In this document: positions 8,194-16,329 of the stretch, one piece after another
Layout of the letters: each line of letters starts with the position of its first letter
Numbering within the stretch: the stretch's first letter is position 1
Assembly: GCA_045113315.1 (NCBI GenBank)
Contig: JBGUIX010000003.1
Span: 10,887-74,886 of the forward strand
Origin: RUG13091 sp045113315
GTDB taxonomy: Bacteria > Bacillota_I > Bacilli_A > RFN20 > CAG-826
Length of the DNA stretch: 64,000 bases
Reading direction: 5' to 3'
The notes under the pieces: generated by a model
Database searches by the model: none
Told to the model about the DNA's origin: nothing
The model's input: the letters and a program-made list of their open reading frames with translations, nothing else
Translations under genes and position numbers: made by a program

Positions 8194-9291
8194 TTATTTA
8201 GCTTTCTTTTTCTTTCTAATAACGATGATAACCACAACTGTTACAATAATCGCTACTGCTAAAACAGAACCACCGATAATTAATCCTAAACCCCATGGGG
8301 TAAGAACATATTCATATTCTTTTTCTCCACTATTACCACCTGGTTGACTGGTAGAAGTAGAAGAATCTCCTCCAGGAGTTGGAGCAGGTTTATCACCGTA
8401 TTGGGTATATCCTTCTACATCTCCCCATAATTTATCAGCGTAATTAGGATGATCGATAAATGGGTTTCTATTACCTTGGATATTAGCGAGTTTATTATTA
8501 ACACTAGCTTCCCATTCATCCACTGGATCTAAAGAAGACCAAGCGGAGAATAATTTAATCGCATATTCGGTTAAGCCAAAGTGTTTAGAAGCACTACCAC
8601 TAAAAGTGGAACTACCACCTGATGTCCAAGAATAAGAATTAGCGTATTTAGCAATCGCGTAGAAATGGATTCTTGCAAAATCACCTTTTACAGAATCGTT
8701 TGGTTCAAAGACTGTACCAGAAAAACCATATGTAGAAGCACTAGAACCGAGTTTAGAGAAACCACCATTAGAGGTATATGTTGCACTAGCAACAACACCC
8801 ATAGGATAATTGCCTCTTTTGTTATTCACATAGCCATCGGTAGGAACAACGATAAATGGATCAGCACCTTGAGTTCCGGTGCCCGTGCCTCCACCCCACC
8901 AAGATTGGGGAATAGAGTGCTCTCTATTATAACAACTGCCTTCACCAGAATAGGATCCACACTGATTTCCTCCTGGAGAAAAACTAGAGGAACTGGAATA
9001 ATAATCAAATATCTTACCGTTTTTCACATAAGCGGTTTTATAGGTGTTCCATAATTGGTTATAAGAACCAGCCTGTCCAGGTGAAGTAATCGTTCTTAAT
9101 TCATTTAATAAATCTTGAGCGGTTTTATTATTAAATGCTTCTTCACATTTGGAATAATCATTAATGTTAATCGCTGCGTTAGCTTTATTAACGTTATTAT
9201 TTCTTAATGAAGAAACTAAACATAAAGAAAGAGAGATACCCATTAAAGAAATAATTGGTAGCGATTTAAAAAATCTTTTATTAATAGCCAT
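8194..9291 (-). CDS. Secreted, membrane-tethered endonuclease I (EndA/NucM family)
   Basis: The N-terminus is a signal peptide (about residues 1-38). The catalytic domain (about 50-290) carries CYNREHSIPQSWWGG, the His-Me-finger core of the endonuclease I family with the metal-binding and general-base His, plus the family's Asn-rich later motif (GNRNPFIDHP). A Pro/Ser-rich linker and a C-terminal hydrophobic helix (about 333-358) ending RKKKKAK follow, a stop-transfer anchor. The enzyme should therefore sit on the outer face of the membrane and digest extracellular DNA for nucleotides or during uptake. The family is usually freely secreted or periplasmic, so the C-terminal anchor is a feature of this lineage. 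An AAGGAC ribosome-binding site supports the start. Confidence 0.9.
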   Translation of the reverse strand: MAINKRFFKSLPIISLMGISLSLCLVSSLRNNNVNKANAAININDYSKCEEAFNNKTAQDLLNELRTITSPGQAGSYNQLWNTYKTAYVKNGKIFDYYSSSSSFSPGGNQCGSYSGEGSCYNREHSIPQSWWGGGTGTGTQGADPFIVVPTDGYVNNKRGNYPMGVVASATYTSNGGFSKLGSSASTYGFSGTVFEPNDSVKGDFARIHFYAIAKYANSYSWTSGGSSTFSGSASKHFGLTEYAIKLFSAWSSLDPVDEWEASVNNKLANIQGNRNPFIDHPNYADKLWGDVEGYTQYGDKPAPTPGGDSSTSTSQPGGNSGEKEYEYVLTPWGLGLIIGGSVLAVAIIVTVVVIIVIRKKKKAK

Positions 9292-9331
9292 AATAATAAA
9301 ATGTCCTTACTAATATATTATATATTATTTA

Positions 9332-10102
9332 TTATCTTTTTTCTCTCTTTAGCATAAAGAAATAAAAGATCACTAAATATAATGCAGCGGAAGCGGCGAT
9401 TATCGAGACAGTTATAAAATATTTCGTGGGTATATCACTTAAGGAAACCTTAAATAACATTTTATTAGATATTGAATAAATTAAATTAAAGGTAATAGGT
9501 ACGAAGATATTATTTGTGTATTCATATAAGAAGCCTAATATAATACCCACTCCAAAGAATAAAGCGACTTCAATTAATTCAATTGGAGCGATAACGCCTC
9601 TACCATCATATAGCATAGTGAAGAAATGACATCCGGCGAATATGGCCGCAGTAGTTAAGATACGGAATATCTTATGTCCAATAGTGAGATTTCTTTGAAT
9701 AATATATCTAAATAATATTTCTTCTTCTAATACTGTAACGATAATAGTTAAAAATCTTAATATTTCTAAGGTATTATTACCATCATTGTTAAAGATAGTG
9801 TCAAATGGATTAGTAAATGAAGAATTTGATACCACACCTAAATAAAATAGATTAGTAAAGGCTACGAAAAATAATGGTAATAATAAGAATAGATTAGAGA
9901 ATCTAGTTTTACCTGTATAGCTTTTAGCAATCTTAGTAAATATAGAAAATAAAATGACAAACACCAAGAAAGCACTTCTTATACCGAGCTCCACTCCTTG
10001 AATCACATATAAGTCATTAGTGAACACATATGTTGGGAAAGAGATGATTATAAGATATATAAGCATCGTAATTGATATATAAAGAATATTTTTATTTTTC
10101 AT
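9332..10102 (-). CDS. CPBP/CAAX-type intramembrane protease homologue, possibly altered active site
   Basis: This 256-residue, very hydrophobic protein has about seven or eight membrane segments. The core shows the CPBP motifs EEEILFR (Glu-Glu-x3-Arg) and FAGCHF (Phe-x3-His) about 45 residues later. In the last motif, where the family usually has His-x3-Asn, it reads ITFNLIYS, so the conserved His appears to be Asn. It may therefore be a non-canonical or inactive member. It follows the HTH-dehydrogenase gene by 49 bases in the same direction and may be co-transcribed. CPBP proteins process prenylated proteins in eukaryotes and act in bacteriocin immunity or regulation in bacteria; the role here is unknown. 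Confidence 0.7.
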   Translation of the reverse strand: MKNKNILYISITMLIYLIIISFPTYVFTNDLYVIQGVELGIRSAFLVFVILFSIFTKIAKSYTGKTRFSNLFLLLPLFFVAFTNLFYLGVVSNSSFTNPFDTIFNNDGNNTLEILRFLTIIVTVLEEEILFRYIIQRNLTIGHKIFRILTTAAIFAGCHFFTMLYDGRGVIAPIELIEVALFFGVGIILGFLYEYTNNIFVPITFNLIYSISNKMLFKVSLSDIPTKYFITVSIIAASAALYLVIFYFFMLKREKR

Positions 10103-10151
10103 AGTCTGTTTTAATACTAAAACACTTTTATTAATTTATTACAAGTATTTA

Positions 10152-11144
10152 TTATTTAAATCTTTTCTTTCTTTTTTCATTAGAAAGATGAATTGATGAG
10201 ATTAGATCACTATTAGTTAAATGGGATAAAGCTAATGTATCTTTTGGTAAACATTTACCAGAATAACCAGTTGATGGTTTATTATAATAATCTCCAATTC
10301 TTGGATCTAAAGACACACCATTAATCACATTATTTGTATTTATATCATTATCATTAGCGAAGCTATCTAATTCATTGAAATAAGCCACTCTCATGGCTAA
10401 ATAAGCATTAGAAAATAGTTTTACTGCTTCCGCTTCTTTACTACTCATTATTAAACTATGAGGATGATTATAAACTGATGATAATAATAAATTATTTAGT
10501 TTCTTAATCTTATTATTTTTAATATTGTCACAGCCAATAATAATACGAGATGGTCTTCTCATATCAATAATCGCAGTTTTCTCTCTTAAAAACTCTGGAC
10601 AATAAATAATATTGTTATCATTTAATGATGATGTAAATCCGATGTTACAAGTGGATTTAATAACTATCGTTACTTTTTTGTTAATACATCTAATATTATT
10701 AATAACTTCTTTAACAATAGATGTATCTAATAATCCACTTTTATCATCATAATTTGTGGGTACACATATAAATATGAAATCTATATCTTTATCTAGATAA
10801 ATATCATTGTTAGGTAATATAGCTTTTATATTAGATTCTTTATTTAATTTATTAACTCTATCAACATTAGAATCCACCAAGATAACGTCATTATTATCTT
10901 TTAAAACAGTCGCTAAAGAATAGCCAACATATCCCGCACCAACGATAATGATTTTATATCTATCTTTGATAATTTTATTAGATTCATACTGATTTAATCT
11001 ATTAACACAATCTAAATATTTACCACTATTAAGATATTTATTATCATTTTCTAATCTTTTATATGTTCTTATAGATACACCACATACATTAGATGCTTCT
11101 ATCTGGTTTAATTTCTTAGATATTCTTATTTCTTTTAAATTCAT
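10152..11144 (-). CDS. HTH-fused UDP-sugar 6-dehydrogenase lacking the C-terminal domain
   Basis: Residues 1-55 form an XRE-like HTH (SIRTYKRLENDNKY) very similar in layout to the HTH of the MntA protein at 5833. From residue 63 it is a UDP-glucose/GDP-mannose dehydrogenase: NAD-binding GAGYVG (69-74), FICVPT (125-130), PEFLRE, Lys242 in EAEAVKLFSNAYLA, and catalytic Cys298 in GYSGKCLPKD. The chain stops at residue 330, just after the central helix, so the whole C-terminal UDP-binding Rossmann domain of about 120 residues is absent; a pseudogene for that domain lies at 18896-19186. The start chosen (Met at 11144) is exactly 7 bases after a TATAAT box, so the mRNA is probably leaderless; an upstream ATG at 11171 lies within the promoter. 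It could be an inactive remnant or a metabolite-sensing repressor. Confidence 0.85.
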   Translation of the reverse strand: MNLKEIRISKKLNQIEASNVCGVSIRTYKRLENDNKYLNSGKYLDCVNRLNQYESNKIIKDRYKIIIVGAGYVGYSLATVLKDNNDVILVDSNVDRVNKLNKESNIKAILPNNDIYLDKDIDFIFICVPTNYDDKSGLLDTSIVKEVINNIRCINKKVTIVIKSTCNIGFTSSLNDNNIIYCPEFLREKTAIIDMRRPSRIIIGCDNIKNNKIKKLNNLLLSSVYNHPHSLIMSSKEAEAVKLFSNAYLAMRVAYFNELDSFANDNDINTNNVINGVSLDPRIGDYYNKPSTGYSGKCLPKDTLALSHLTNSDLISSIHLSNEKRKKRFK

Positions 11145-11150
11145 ATTTTC

Positions 11151-11180
11151 ATTATAAAAGAAAAGTGCCAATTTGGCACT
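11151..11180 (-). promoter_or_regulatory. Leaderless promoter and palindromic operator of the HTH-dehydrogenase
   Basis: On the minus strand TATAAT occupies 11156-11151 and the ATG begins at 11144. Just upstream, AGTGCCAATTTGGCACT (11164-11180) is a palindrome perfect apart from its central base and covers the -35 position. The gene encodes an HTH, so autorepression is the simplest reading. Confidence 0.7.
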
Positions 11181-11210
11181 ATAGAATTATTATTCTTTAA
11201 TATTGTCAAA

Positions 11211-11240
11211 TTGTTTTTAACGTACTGTAATAATCCCAAT
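11211..11240. repeat. A-type repeat, single-unit copy (A1), left edge of the defence island
   Basis: AACGTACTGTAATAATCCC (11219-11237) followed by AA matches the flanks of the A sites at 16259 and 22716, but only one ACTGTAATAATCCC unit is present instead of two. It may be an empty or collapsed site. Confidence 0.7.
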
Positions 11241-11509
11241 TAGAGGTGTGCAAAACCTATATACTATATTATTTATAATATAGTGTGCTAATTCCACGAT
11301 ACACTGATAGTAGTATGGAAATGTGCTGTCCACATTAAAATAGACCCAACTGAACCAATCCAAGTCACTAATTTTTACCTATATTTGAACGTATTCGCTC
11401 GTAAGGTTATTAGCCGACTATAAAAATCACACCACTGAATGGCGAGATCAACAAATAATCATTAAATCACGAACAAAAGTTTGCAAAACACAAAATGTCC
11501 GTGATTGAT
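11241..11509. other. Non-coding stretch beside the island edge
   Basis: No gene is visible. It contains a perfect hairpin ACTATATTA/TAATATAGT (11263-11284), the words GTCCACATTAAAATAGACCC (11328-11347), reminiscent of IS21-type element ends but not demonstrable here, and a longer inverted repeat AATCACG/CGTGATT (11465-11507) just after the TOTE gene. The text TTTGCAAAACACAAAA near 11480 resembles the interior of C repeat 1. Confidence 0.5.
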
Positions 11510-14167
11510 TTATTTTTTAGCTTCTTTAATTATAGTTTCACAGATAGATTTGTCATTTATTCTCATTATAGAGTCATTATATGTAATTGTTTTAAAGGGA
11601 TTAATACCTCCATACCACAATATTTTTTGATCTATTATAACCGCATTTATTTCAAGATTTGTCTTTAACAAGTCAGAGATATTTTTATGCTCAATTGTTT
11701 TATTGCTATGAGTAAATATCTTTACATTGCCACATGTGTTCAACAAATCAATTACCACTTCATCGTGATAATCGTTAATGATAAAAACAACTTCTTTTTT
11801 TGAATCTATTAAGTCCTCAAATAATTTTGCTTTATAGTCATAAGTTGAATATATTTTTCTTTCAAAAATAACTTCATCGCCGCTTATAACGTAGCCTAGT
11901 TTTTTATATGCTCTTAATCGATCATGATACATACTTTCGAACATCTTGACATTGATATCAACATAATCATGTACTTCTACATCGTTTTTATCTTCATTTT
12001 CACGGTGCAAACGTCCTACATATTGTTCTAATGTCCCATTCCATCTAAATGGTGAAACAATAAATAGTGTATCTAATTTCTTTTCATCAAAACCTTCACC
12101 AATATATTTTCCAGTAGAAATAATAACAAACCCCTTTTTAGCTTTTTTAATATTCTCAAAAAACGTTTTCTTTTCACTGTTCGATAATTGCCCATTAATT
12201 ACAAAAACATCATTAATGTTGTTAAGTTTATTTTTTAATATGCTTATGTGCTCAATCCTATCTGTTAGAACAATAATATTTCTTTTTGCTTTGTATGCAT
12301 TTTTTATGTCATTAACAATTCTTTCGTTTCTTTCTTCATCAGATAGCAAACATGAAAGCATATTAGAATATGACGTTGTTTTTTCCAAGGATGTATATGT
12401 AAAAGATGTAAATTCCGGTTTTAGAATTTTATCAAAATTGCTATCTTCGTCTTTATATTGATATCTGATATCGCCAATTGTTTTATAAATAATCTTTTCG
12501 TTTTTATCGCTTCTTTTTGGAGTTGCAGTAAAACCATATAAATATTTGCTGTAACACTTCCTGACAACCTGTTCATACGTCGAAGCAGCAATATGATGAA
12601 CTTCATCAAAAATAATGACACCATATTGTTTTAATATTTCTCCGCTTTCTTCACTTAACAGCGAGTCAATACAAGCGATATCAATCATATTTGTTAATTT
12701 CTTTTTATTACCACTATATTGACCGAATTTTTCTTTTTTAAATTCGTATCCAACATCTAAAAAAGTATTTAGTCTATCTTGCCATTGTTTCAATAATGTT
12801 AAATTCGGAACAATAATAAGCGTGTTTAACTTTAATTCAGCTATAAGCGCAATAGCGGTAACTGTTTTACCATATGATGGTCGAGCAACAAATAAACCAT
12901 TATCAAATTTTAATAGCTTATCAAGACCGTCTTTTTGATAATCCTTCAGTTTGCCATTAAAGGAAACCATTATCATATCTCCCGAAGTTTGCTTATCTTT
13001 AATAACTATCTCAACGCTAAAAAAGTTAAGCACCTTAACCAAGTCTTCAAAACACCCTCTTGGAAGATAAATGAAAGATTCATCTTCGTGATAAAGTTTT
13101 TGAATTCTTGGAATTGTATAGACTGATATGCGATTCTTTTGTGCCTCATAATATTTAGGGTTAGGTAAACTCGCTAACCTATAAATAAATTTAACACTTC
13201 TATCATTTAATGCTGCTTTAGGAACAAGTATTTCGTTTTGTTTTACTAATATGATTTGTTTAGAAAAATCATCTCTATTGAGTTTAATATTTTTAAGAAC
13301 GTTTTTGTTTAGCAAAGGGAAAAAGTCAGCTTCTTTATATTCACTCAACAAAGCATCTACTTCTTCCTCAAAAATCTTCTTTGTGCAGGCTAAAACGTTA
13401 ATTTGATTTTTCATGTCATACGGTATAAAGTTTTCATCGACAAAAACTGTCTTTCCCTCGATTGCTTTTCTCCCTTGAAGCGGTAAAACAATTAGGTTGC
13501 CATATCCTCTTATAGGCACGTAATCTTGTGACGGAAACATTCTATCAAGAGAAGAAAAATTAATTCCTTTTGATGAATCCATAGCTTCGTAAATAAGATA
13601 AGTTCCTAATCTTCTAACTTTAGAAGCTTTTATTGGCTTATCAAAAAATAACCAAACATGAGCGCCGCATCCTGATGAAGATATTTCTATTAGATTGTCT
13701 AAATGATGGTTATTGCAAACATTAGAAAATGCTTTGGCACTTTCTTTATAATCTTCATCATCAAAATCTACCGCTAGTAGTTGACAGTAGTCTCCTTTTA
13801 ACAGTGGATATATTCCGAATGTATCATTACCAATTAAATGACGTTTTATTTCCTTTTCTGTTATACCGATATATTGTTTGTTAACGCATTCACTACATGT
13901 ATTCGGACAATAACCTGTTAAATTGTTTCTACCCAGACAAGCTGGAGAAAAACCTCTTTTACCTTCTTTTGAATAATATTCATACGCAAAAATATCGTCT
14001 CTACCAGCAAAATAAGATATGTACGTTTTTATTTTTTCATTGTCTGAAAAGCCGAATTGTTTTATTTCCTTTGGTTTTTCAAATGAAATATTGTGCATTC
14101 GCAAAAGACTTTTAAGATATTCATTCTCTTCTTTGAGCTTTGCAATTAATTTATCTTTGTCATTCAT
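11510..14167 (-). CDS. TOTE-type primase-helicase conflict protein with C-terminal PLD-like domain
   Basis: Residues 5-25 are a short coiled coil. Residues 45-265 match the archaeo-eukaryotic-primase domain of TOTE conflict systems: a zinc cluster (Cys77, 87, 91, 94), the metal motif DFDD (Asp134, Asp136) and SSSGCGAHVWLFF with His170. Residues 405-745 are a superfamily 2 helicase: PSYGKT (430-435), DEVH (521-524), TATP (547-550), and motif VI Q-x2-GR-x2-R (Gln715 to Arg722). The C-terminal about 100 residues resemble a PLD-fold module (VIIDQKILWYGGINPF) but lack a clear HKD pair, so nuclease activity is uncertain. TOTE proteins are proposed anti-invader systems with primase, helicase and endonuclease parts. 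Three TGCACC words lie directly upstream of the ATG; I see no Shine-Dalgarno. Confidence 0.85.
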   Translation of the reverse strand: MNDKDKLIAKLKEENEYLKSLLRMHNISFEKPKEIKQFGFSDNEKIKTYISYFAGRDDIFAYEYYSKEGKRGFSPACLGRNNLTGYCPNTCSECVNKQYIGITEKEIKRHLIGNDTFGIYPLLKGDYCQLLAVDFDDEDYKESAKAFSNVCNNHHLDNLIEISSSGCGAHVWLFFDKPIKASKVRRLGTYLIYEAMDSSKGINFSSLDRMFPSQDYVPIRGYGNLIVLPLQGRKAIEGKTVFVDENFIPYDMKNQINVLACTKKIFEEEVDALLSEYKEADFFPLLNKNVLKNIKLNRDDFSKQIILVKQNEILVPKAALNDRSVKFIYRLASLPNPKYYEAQKNRISVYTIPRIQKLYHEDESFIYLPRGCFEDLVKVLNFFSVEIVIKDKQTSGDMIMVSFNGKLKDYQKDGLDKLLKFDNGLFVARPSYGKTVTAIALIAELKLNTLIIVPNLTLLKQWQDRLNTFLDVGYEFKKEKFGQYSGNKKKLTNMIDIACIDSLLSEESGEILKQYGVIIFDEVHHIAASTYEQVVRKCYSKYLYGFTATPKRSDKNEKIIYKTIGDIRYQYKDEDSNFDKILKPEFTSFTYTSLEKTTSYSNMLSCLLSDEERNERIVNDIKNAYKAKRNIIVLTDRIEHISILKNKLNNINDVFVINGQLSNSEKKTFFENIKKAKKGFVIISTGKYIGEGFDEKKLDTLFIVSPFRWNGTLEQYVGRLHRENEDKNDVEVHDYVDINVKMFESMYHDRLRAYKKLGYVISGDEVIFERKIYSTYDYKAKLFEDLIDSKKEVVFIINDYHDEVVIDLLNTCGNVKIFTHSNKTIEHKNISDLLKTNLEINAVIIDQKILWYGGINPFKTITYNDSIMRINDKSICETIIKEAKK

Positions 14168-14172
14168 TTTTT

Positions 14173-14205
14173 AAATGCACCAAAGTTTGCACCAAAATGC
14201 ACCAA
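14173..14205. repeat. Iteron-like direct repeats upstream of the TOTE gene
   Basis: TGCACC recurs at 14176, 14188 and 14198, embedded in AAATGCACCAA-like units of about 11 bases, one helical turn apart. The array ends 6 bases before the TOTE start codon and could be an operator. Confidence 0.55.
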
Positions 14206-14337
14206 CTATTTTAGATGGTATTTTTTGTTAATTTCAATAACTTGATTATCAATAATAAGCTTTGTTAATTGATGTGATACAGAATTAACCACTCTTGCAT
14301 AGCCCAAATAGCGGAATAATTCAGTTTTTGTTTTCAC
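14206..14337 (-). pseudogene. Possible winged-helix remnant
   Basis: A 43-codon minus-strand frame from a GTG at 14337 to TAG at 14206 has the pattern of a short winged helix (KTKTELFRYLGY ... SHQLTKLIIDNQVIEI). No start with a ribosome-binding site and no full-length domain are visible. It may be the C-terminal end of a lost regulator, or coincidental. Confidence 0.3.
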
Positions 14338-14362
14338 CAAAATTTGCACCAAAATGCATCAA
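14333..14362. repeat. Second iteron-like cluster
   Basis: TCACC, TGCACC and TGCATC (14334-14360) repeat with a 10-11 base period, matching the array at 14173-14205 over about 45 bases including flanks (AAATGGT). Two matching arrays flank the winged-helix remnant. Confidence 0.5.
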
Positions 14363-14614
14363 GCATTCGAAATGGTTATTTTTGCCACTGCTTTTTTATC
14401 ATAAGCGCCTGTTAAGGACACTATTTTTATATTTTTTTCAATTTTGGTGTTGTTAACCGCCATTTATCTCTTTTTTTGAATATTGTGTTTCGAGCCTTTG
14501 ACCAATATTATTTTTAATTCCAAGAATATTTATTGTTTCACAGAATCTCGCTATAACTTTCATTCCATATTCAACAAGGAGAAAGTTTGCTTTAGTTTTG
14601 CGAAACTAGAATTT
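14363..14614. other. Intergenic stretch with degraded coding traces
   Basis: On the minus strand, short frames such as MAVNNTKIEKNIK (around 14460) and a frame with VEYGMKVIARFCE (around 14570-14450) look like fragments of lost genes, but each is interrupted by stops. No promoter or RNA gene stands out. Confidence 0.35.
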
Positions 14615-15517
14615 CTAAAATACTAGGTTACTTTTTAAATATTCAGACAAATACTCATCTAAACCAATCGATAATAACTTTCTTAGAATTATATCATCAA
14701 TGTATTTTTCTTTTCCGTCGATTTCTATATAAGGGGATTCATTGATATATAAATATACTTCTCCACTATTAGATTCTTTTTCTTTAAAAAATCTTATATT
14801 TAAATTAGGAAATGGTTTGTTTAAGTATTTTCCAATAGCGATGCTTAAATTTGTTACATATAGTTTATTTTGTAATAGACTAAATGTAATTGGAACGAAA
14901 TCACTTTTCTTTTTATAAAAAACTAAATCCGTATTTAAAGCATTAGATAATGCAATCATGTTTTTTGACGAAATATTAAAAATGTAATTGTTGTTGCTTT
15001 CCAAATATTTTAATGTCGATTCCGATATTGAAGTAAGCAAAGAAAGCTGCCTAATTGACATTTTCTTTTGGTTTCTAAAATACTTCAAAATTGAATTGAT
15101 CTGATATTCTGTTTTTATATAATCTTTGCACAATTCAATCTCATTCATTTCGTGATAAACATCATATTTTTTAACCATTTCACTTAATGGAAGAGTTAAC
15201 AATATTTGTCTTAATGGAATTCGATAATTTAAAAATATATTTATATATTGAATACCCGACCAATATAGTTTCCCTATATCATTGTTTGATTCGTTTTCTA
15301 CTTCTTTTGCATTTGGAAACAAAATCATTAAGATTTCATAATTTGTCATAGCTATAAATTCATCTAGTTTATTATCTTCGAGCATATCTAAAAAAGAAGA
15401 AGAAACTAATACATCAGAAATATTTTCTAAGCTGATATGAACTGAGTGGTACAAATAACTTAAAAGAAATCCAAACTTAGTTTTTAAATCACCAACATTT
15501 ACATAACTAATTTCCAT
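14615..15517 (-). CDS. XRE-domain partner (candidate antitoxin) of the DUF3990-like toxin
   Basis: In this 300-residue protein a helix-turn-helix occupies about residues 138-198 (MSIRQLSLLTSISESTLKYLES). The N-terminal about 125 residues are helical and the C-terminal about 95 residues are mixed alpha/beta. It overlaps the upstream toxin-like gene by 11 bases, so the two are translationally coupled. In many toxin-antitoxin loci the HTH protein binds both the toxin and the promoter; the inverted repeat at 16180-16258 would be the expected operator. I do not recognise the flanking domains, and the antitoxin role is inferred from arrangement. Confidence 0.6.
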   Translation of the reverse strand: MEISYVNVGDLKTKFGFLLSYLYHSVHISLENISDVLVSSSFLDMLEDNKLDEFIAMTNYEILMILFPNAKEVENESNNDIGKLYWSGIQYINIFLNYRIPLRQILLTLPLSEMVKKYDVYHEMNEIELCKDYIKTEYQINSILKYFRNQKKMSIRQLSLLTSISESTLKYLESNNNYIFNISSKNMIALSNALNTDLVFYKKKSDFVPITFSLLQNKLYVTNLSIAIGKYLNKPFPNLNIRFFKEKESNSGEVYLYINESPYIEIDGKEKYIDDIILRKLLSIGLDEYLSEYLKSNLVF

Positions 15518-16172
15518 TATTTTTTCTCCTCATAATGTCTCTCAAGAAGGTGTTATAAATATCATCACTTTTTTTCATTTTAAAATATTGACTTTTTGTT
15601 TTAGCCCTAAATTCTTGATATTCACCACTATGAATGACTCTTTCACTTTTTACATATTTAATACATTCAAAAGACTTTTTACTAATTAAAACAAACTGCG
15701 TACCAAGATTACCTTGTCTCATCGCGTCCTTTAAAATCTCTAATGACAGCTCGTTTCTAACAAAATCTCTAGAATAATCAAAATAACTATCGTCTGCACG
15801 GTAACCGACAATCACATCATAATCGCCTATATCAAATGGATAATTGTCTTCTAGCCATTTAATATTTTCAATATTTGTTTCCCTTTCCTCTTTAGAAAAG
15901 CGATGAGAAATTAGTATTGATAGCCATGTCAAAACATCTTCATTTTCAATGGTTGCTAAATGAAGAATCTTAAGATTAGAGACATCGACTTCATATTCAA
16001 TTAAATAGCCGCCATTAGGGTTTTTGGAAGCCCACAATCTTGCCAGCTCCTTATTCTTTGTTAAATAAAAACCAAGCCCATAATCATTGGAAGGATTTCC
16101 TTTGTTATATTCAGGCTTAATTACCAAGTGATCTGCACCGTAATAAAATCTCATATTTTCTACCTGAATCAA
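15507..16172 (-). CDS. DUF3990-like ADP-ribosyltransferase-fold toxin
   Basis: The 221-residue protein opens with FYYGADHLVIKPEYNKGN and then DYGLGFYLTKNKELARLWA, which is how DUF3990 proteins begin (a Y-G-x-H start, a D-x-G-x-G-F-Y segment and an arginine later). DUF3990 is related to ADP-ribosyltransferases and appears as a toxin in Firmicutes toxin-antitoxin loci. The middle (about 120-170) keeps the VIVGYRADD and LGTQFVLIS segments typical of the family. It is the first gene of a two-gene unit with the XRE protein. The target is unknown. Confidence 0.7.
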   Translation of the reverse strand: MIQVENMRFYYGADHLVIKPEYNKGNPSNDYGLGFYLTKNKELARLWASKNPNGGYLIEYEVDVSNLKILHLATIENEDVLTWLSILISHRFSKEERETNIENIKWLEDNYPFDIGDYDVIVGYRADDSYFDYSRDFVRNELSLEILKDAMRQGNLGTQFVLISKKSFECIKYVKSERVIHSGEYQEFRAKTKSQYFKMKKSDDIYNTFLRDIMRRKNNGN

Positions 16173-16179
16173 TTATATA

Positions 16180-16258
16180 AAAAAGTATAATACATTGCAC
16201 TATTTTTGTAAGATTTTATATTTTTTCATTATTTTTAGCACAATACGTTATACTTTTT
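16180..16258. promoter_or_regulatory. Long imperfect inverted repeat upstream of the DUF3990 toxin unit
   Basis: Arms of 23 bases (16180-16202 and 16236-16258) match at 18 positions in inverted orientation, each ending AAAAAGTATAA. The left arm overlaps a likely -10 region, so binding by the XRE partner would shut off the unit. The right arm ends where A site 2 begins. Confidence 0.6.
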
Positions 16259-16329
16259 GTCTTTAACGTACTGTAATAATCCCTAATTTTTATTTGGAAC
16301 AAATTATTCCGACTGTAGTAATCCCAACC
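16259..16329. repeat. A-type repeat, two-unit copy (A2)
   Basis: GTCTTTAACGT is followed by ACTGTAATAATCCC (16270-16283) and, 42 bases on, ACTGTAGTAATCCC (16312-16325). The site ends 4 bases before the stop codon of the CBASS nucleotidyltransferase, so it marks the 3' end of that cassette. A closely matching copy lies at 22716. Confidence 0.8.

Noticed and set aside
10152..11144. Functional split dehydrogenase restored by excision
   Set aside because: The C-terminal piece holds an in-frame TAA (19109-19111) and the direct join appears out of frame, so only a historical link is claimed.
11328..11347. IS21-type insertion sequence end
   Set aside because: Only a 20-base resemblance from memory; no transposase gene or paired end is visible.
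14173..14362. Iterons as a plasmid replication origin
   Set aside because: No replication initiator is encoded nearby and the surrounding genes look chromosomal; operator use is simpler.
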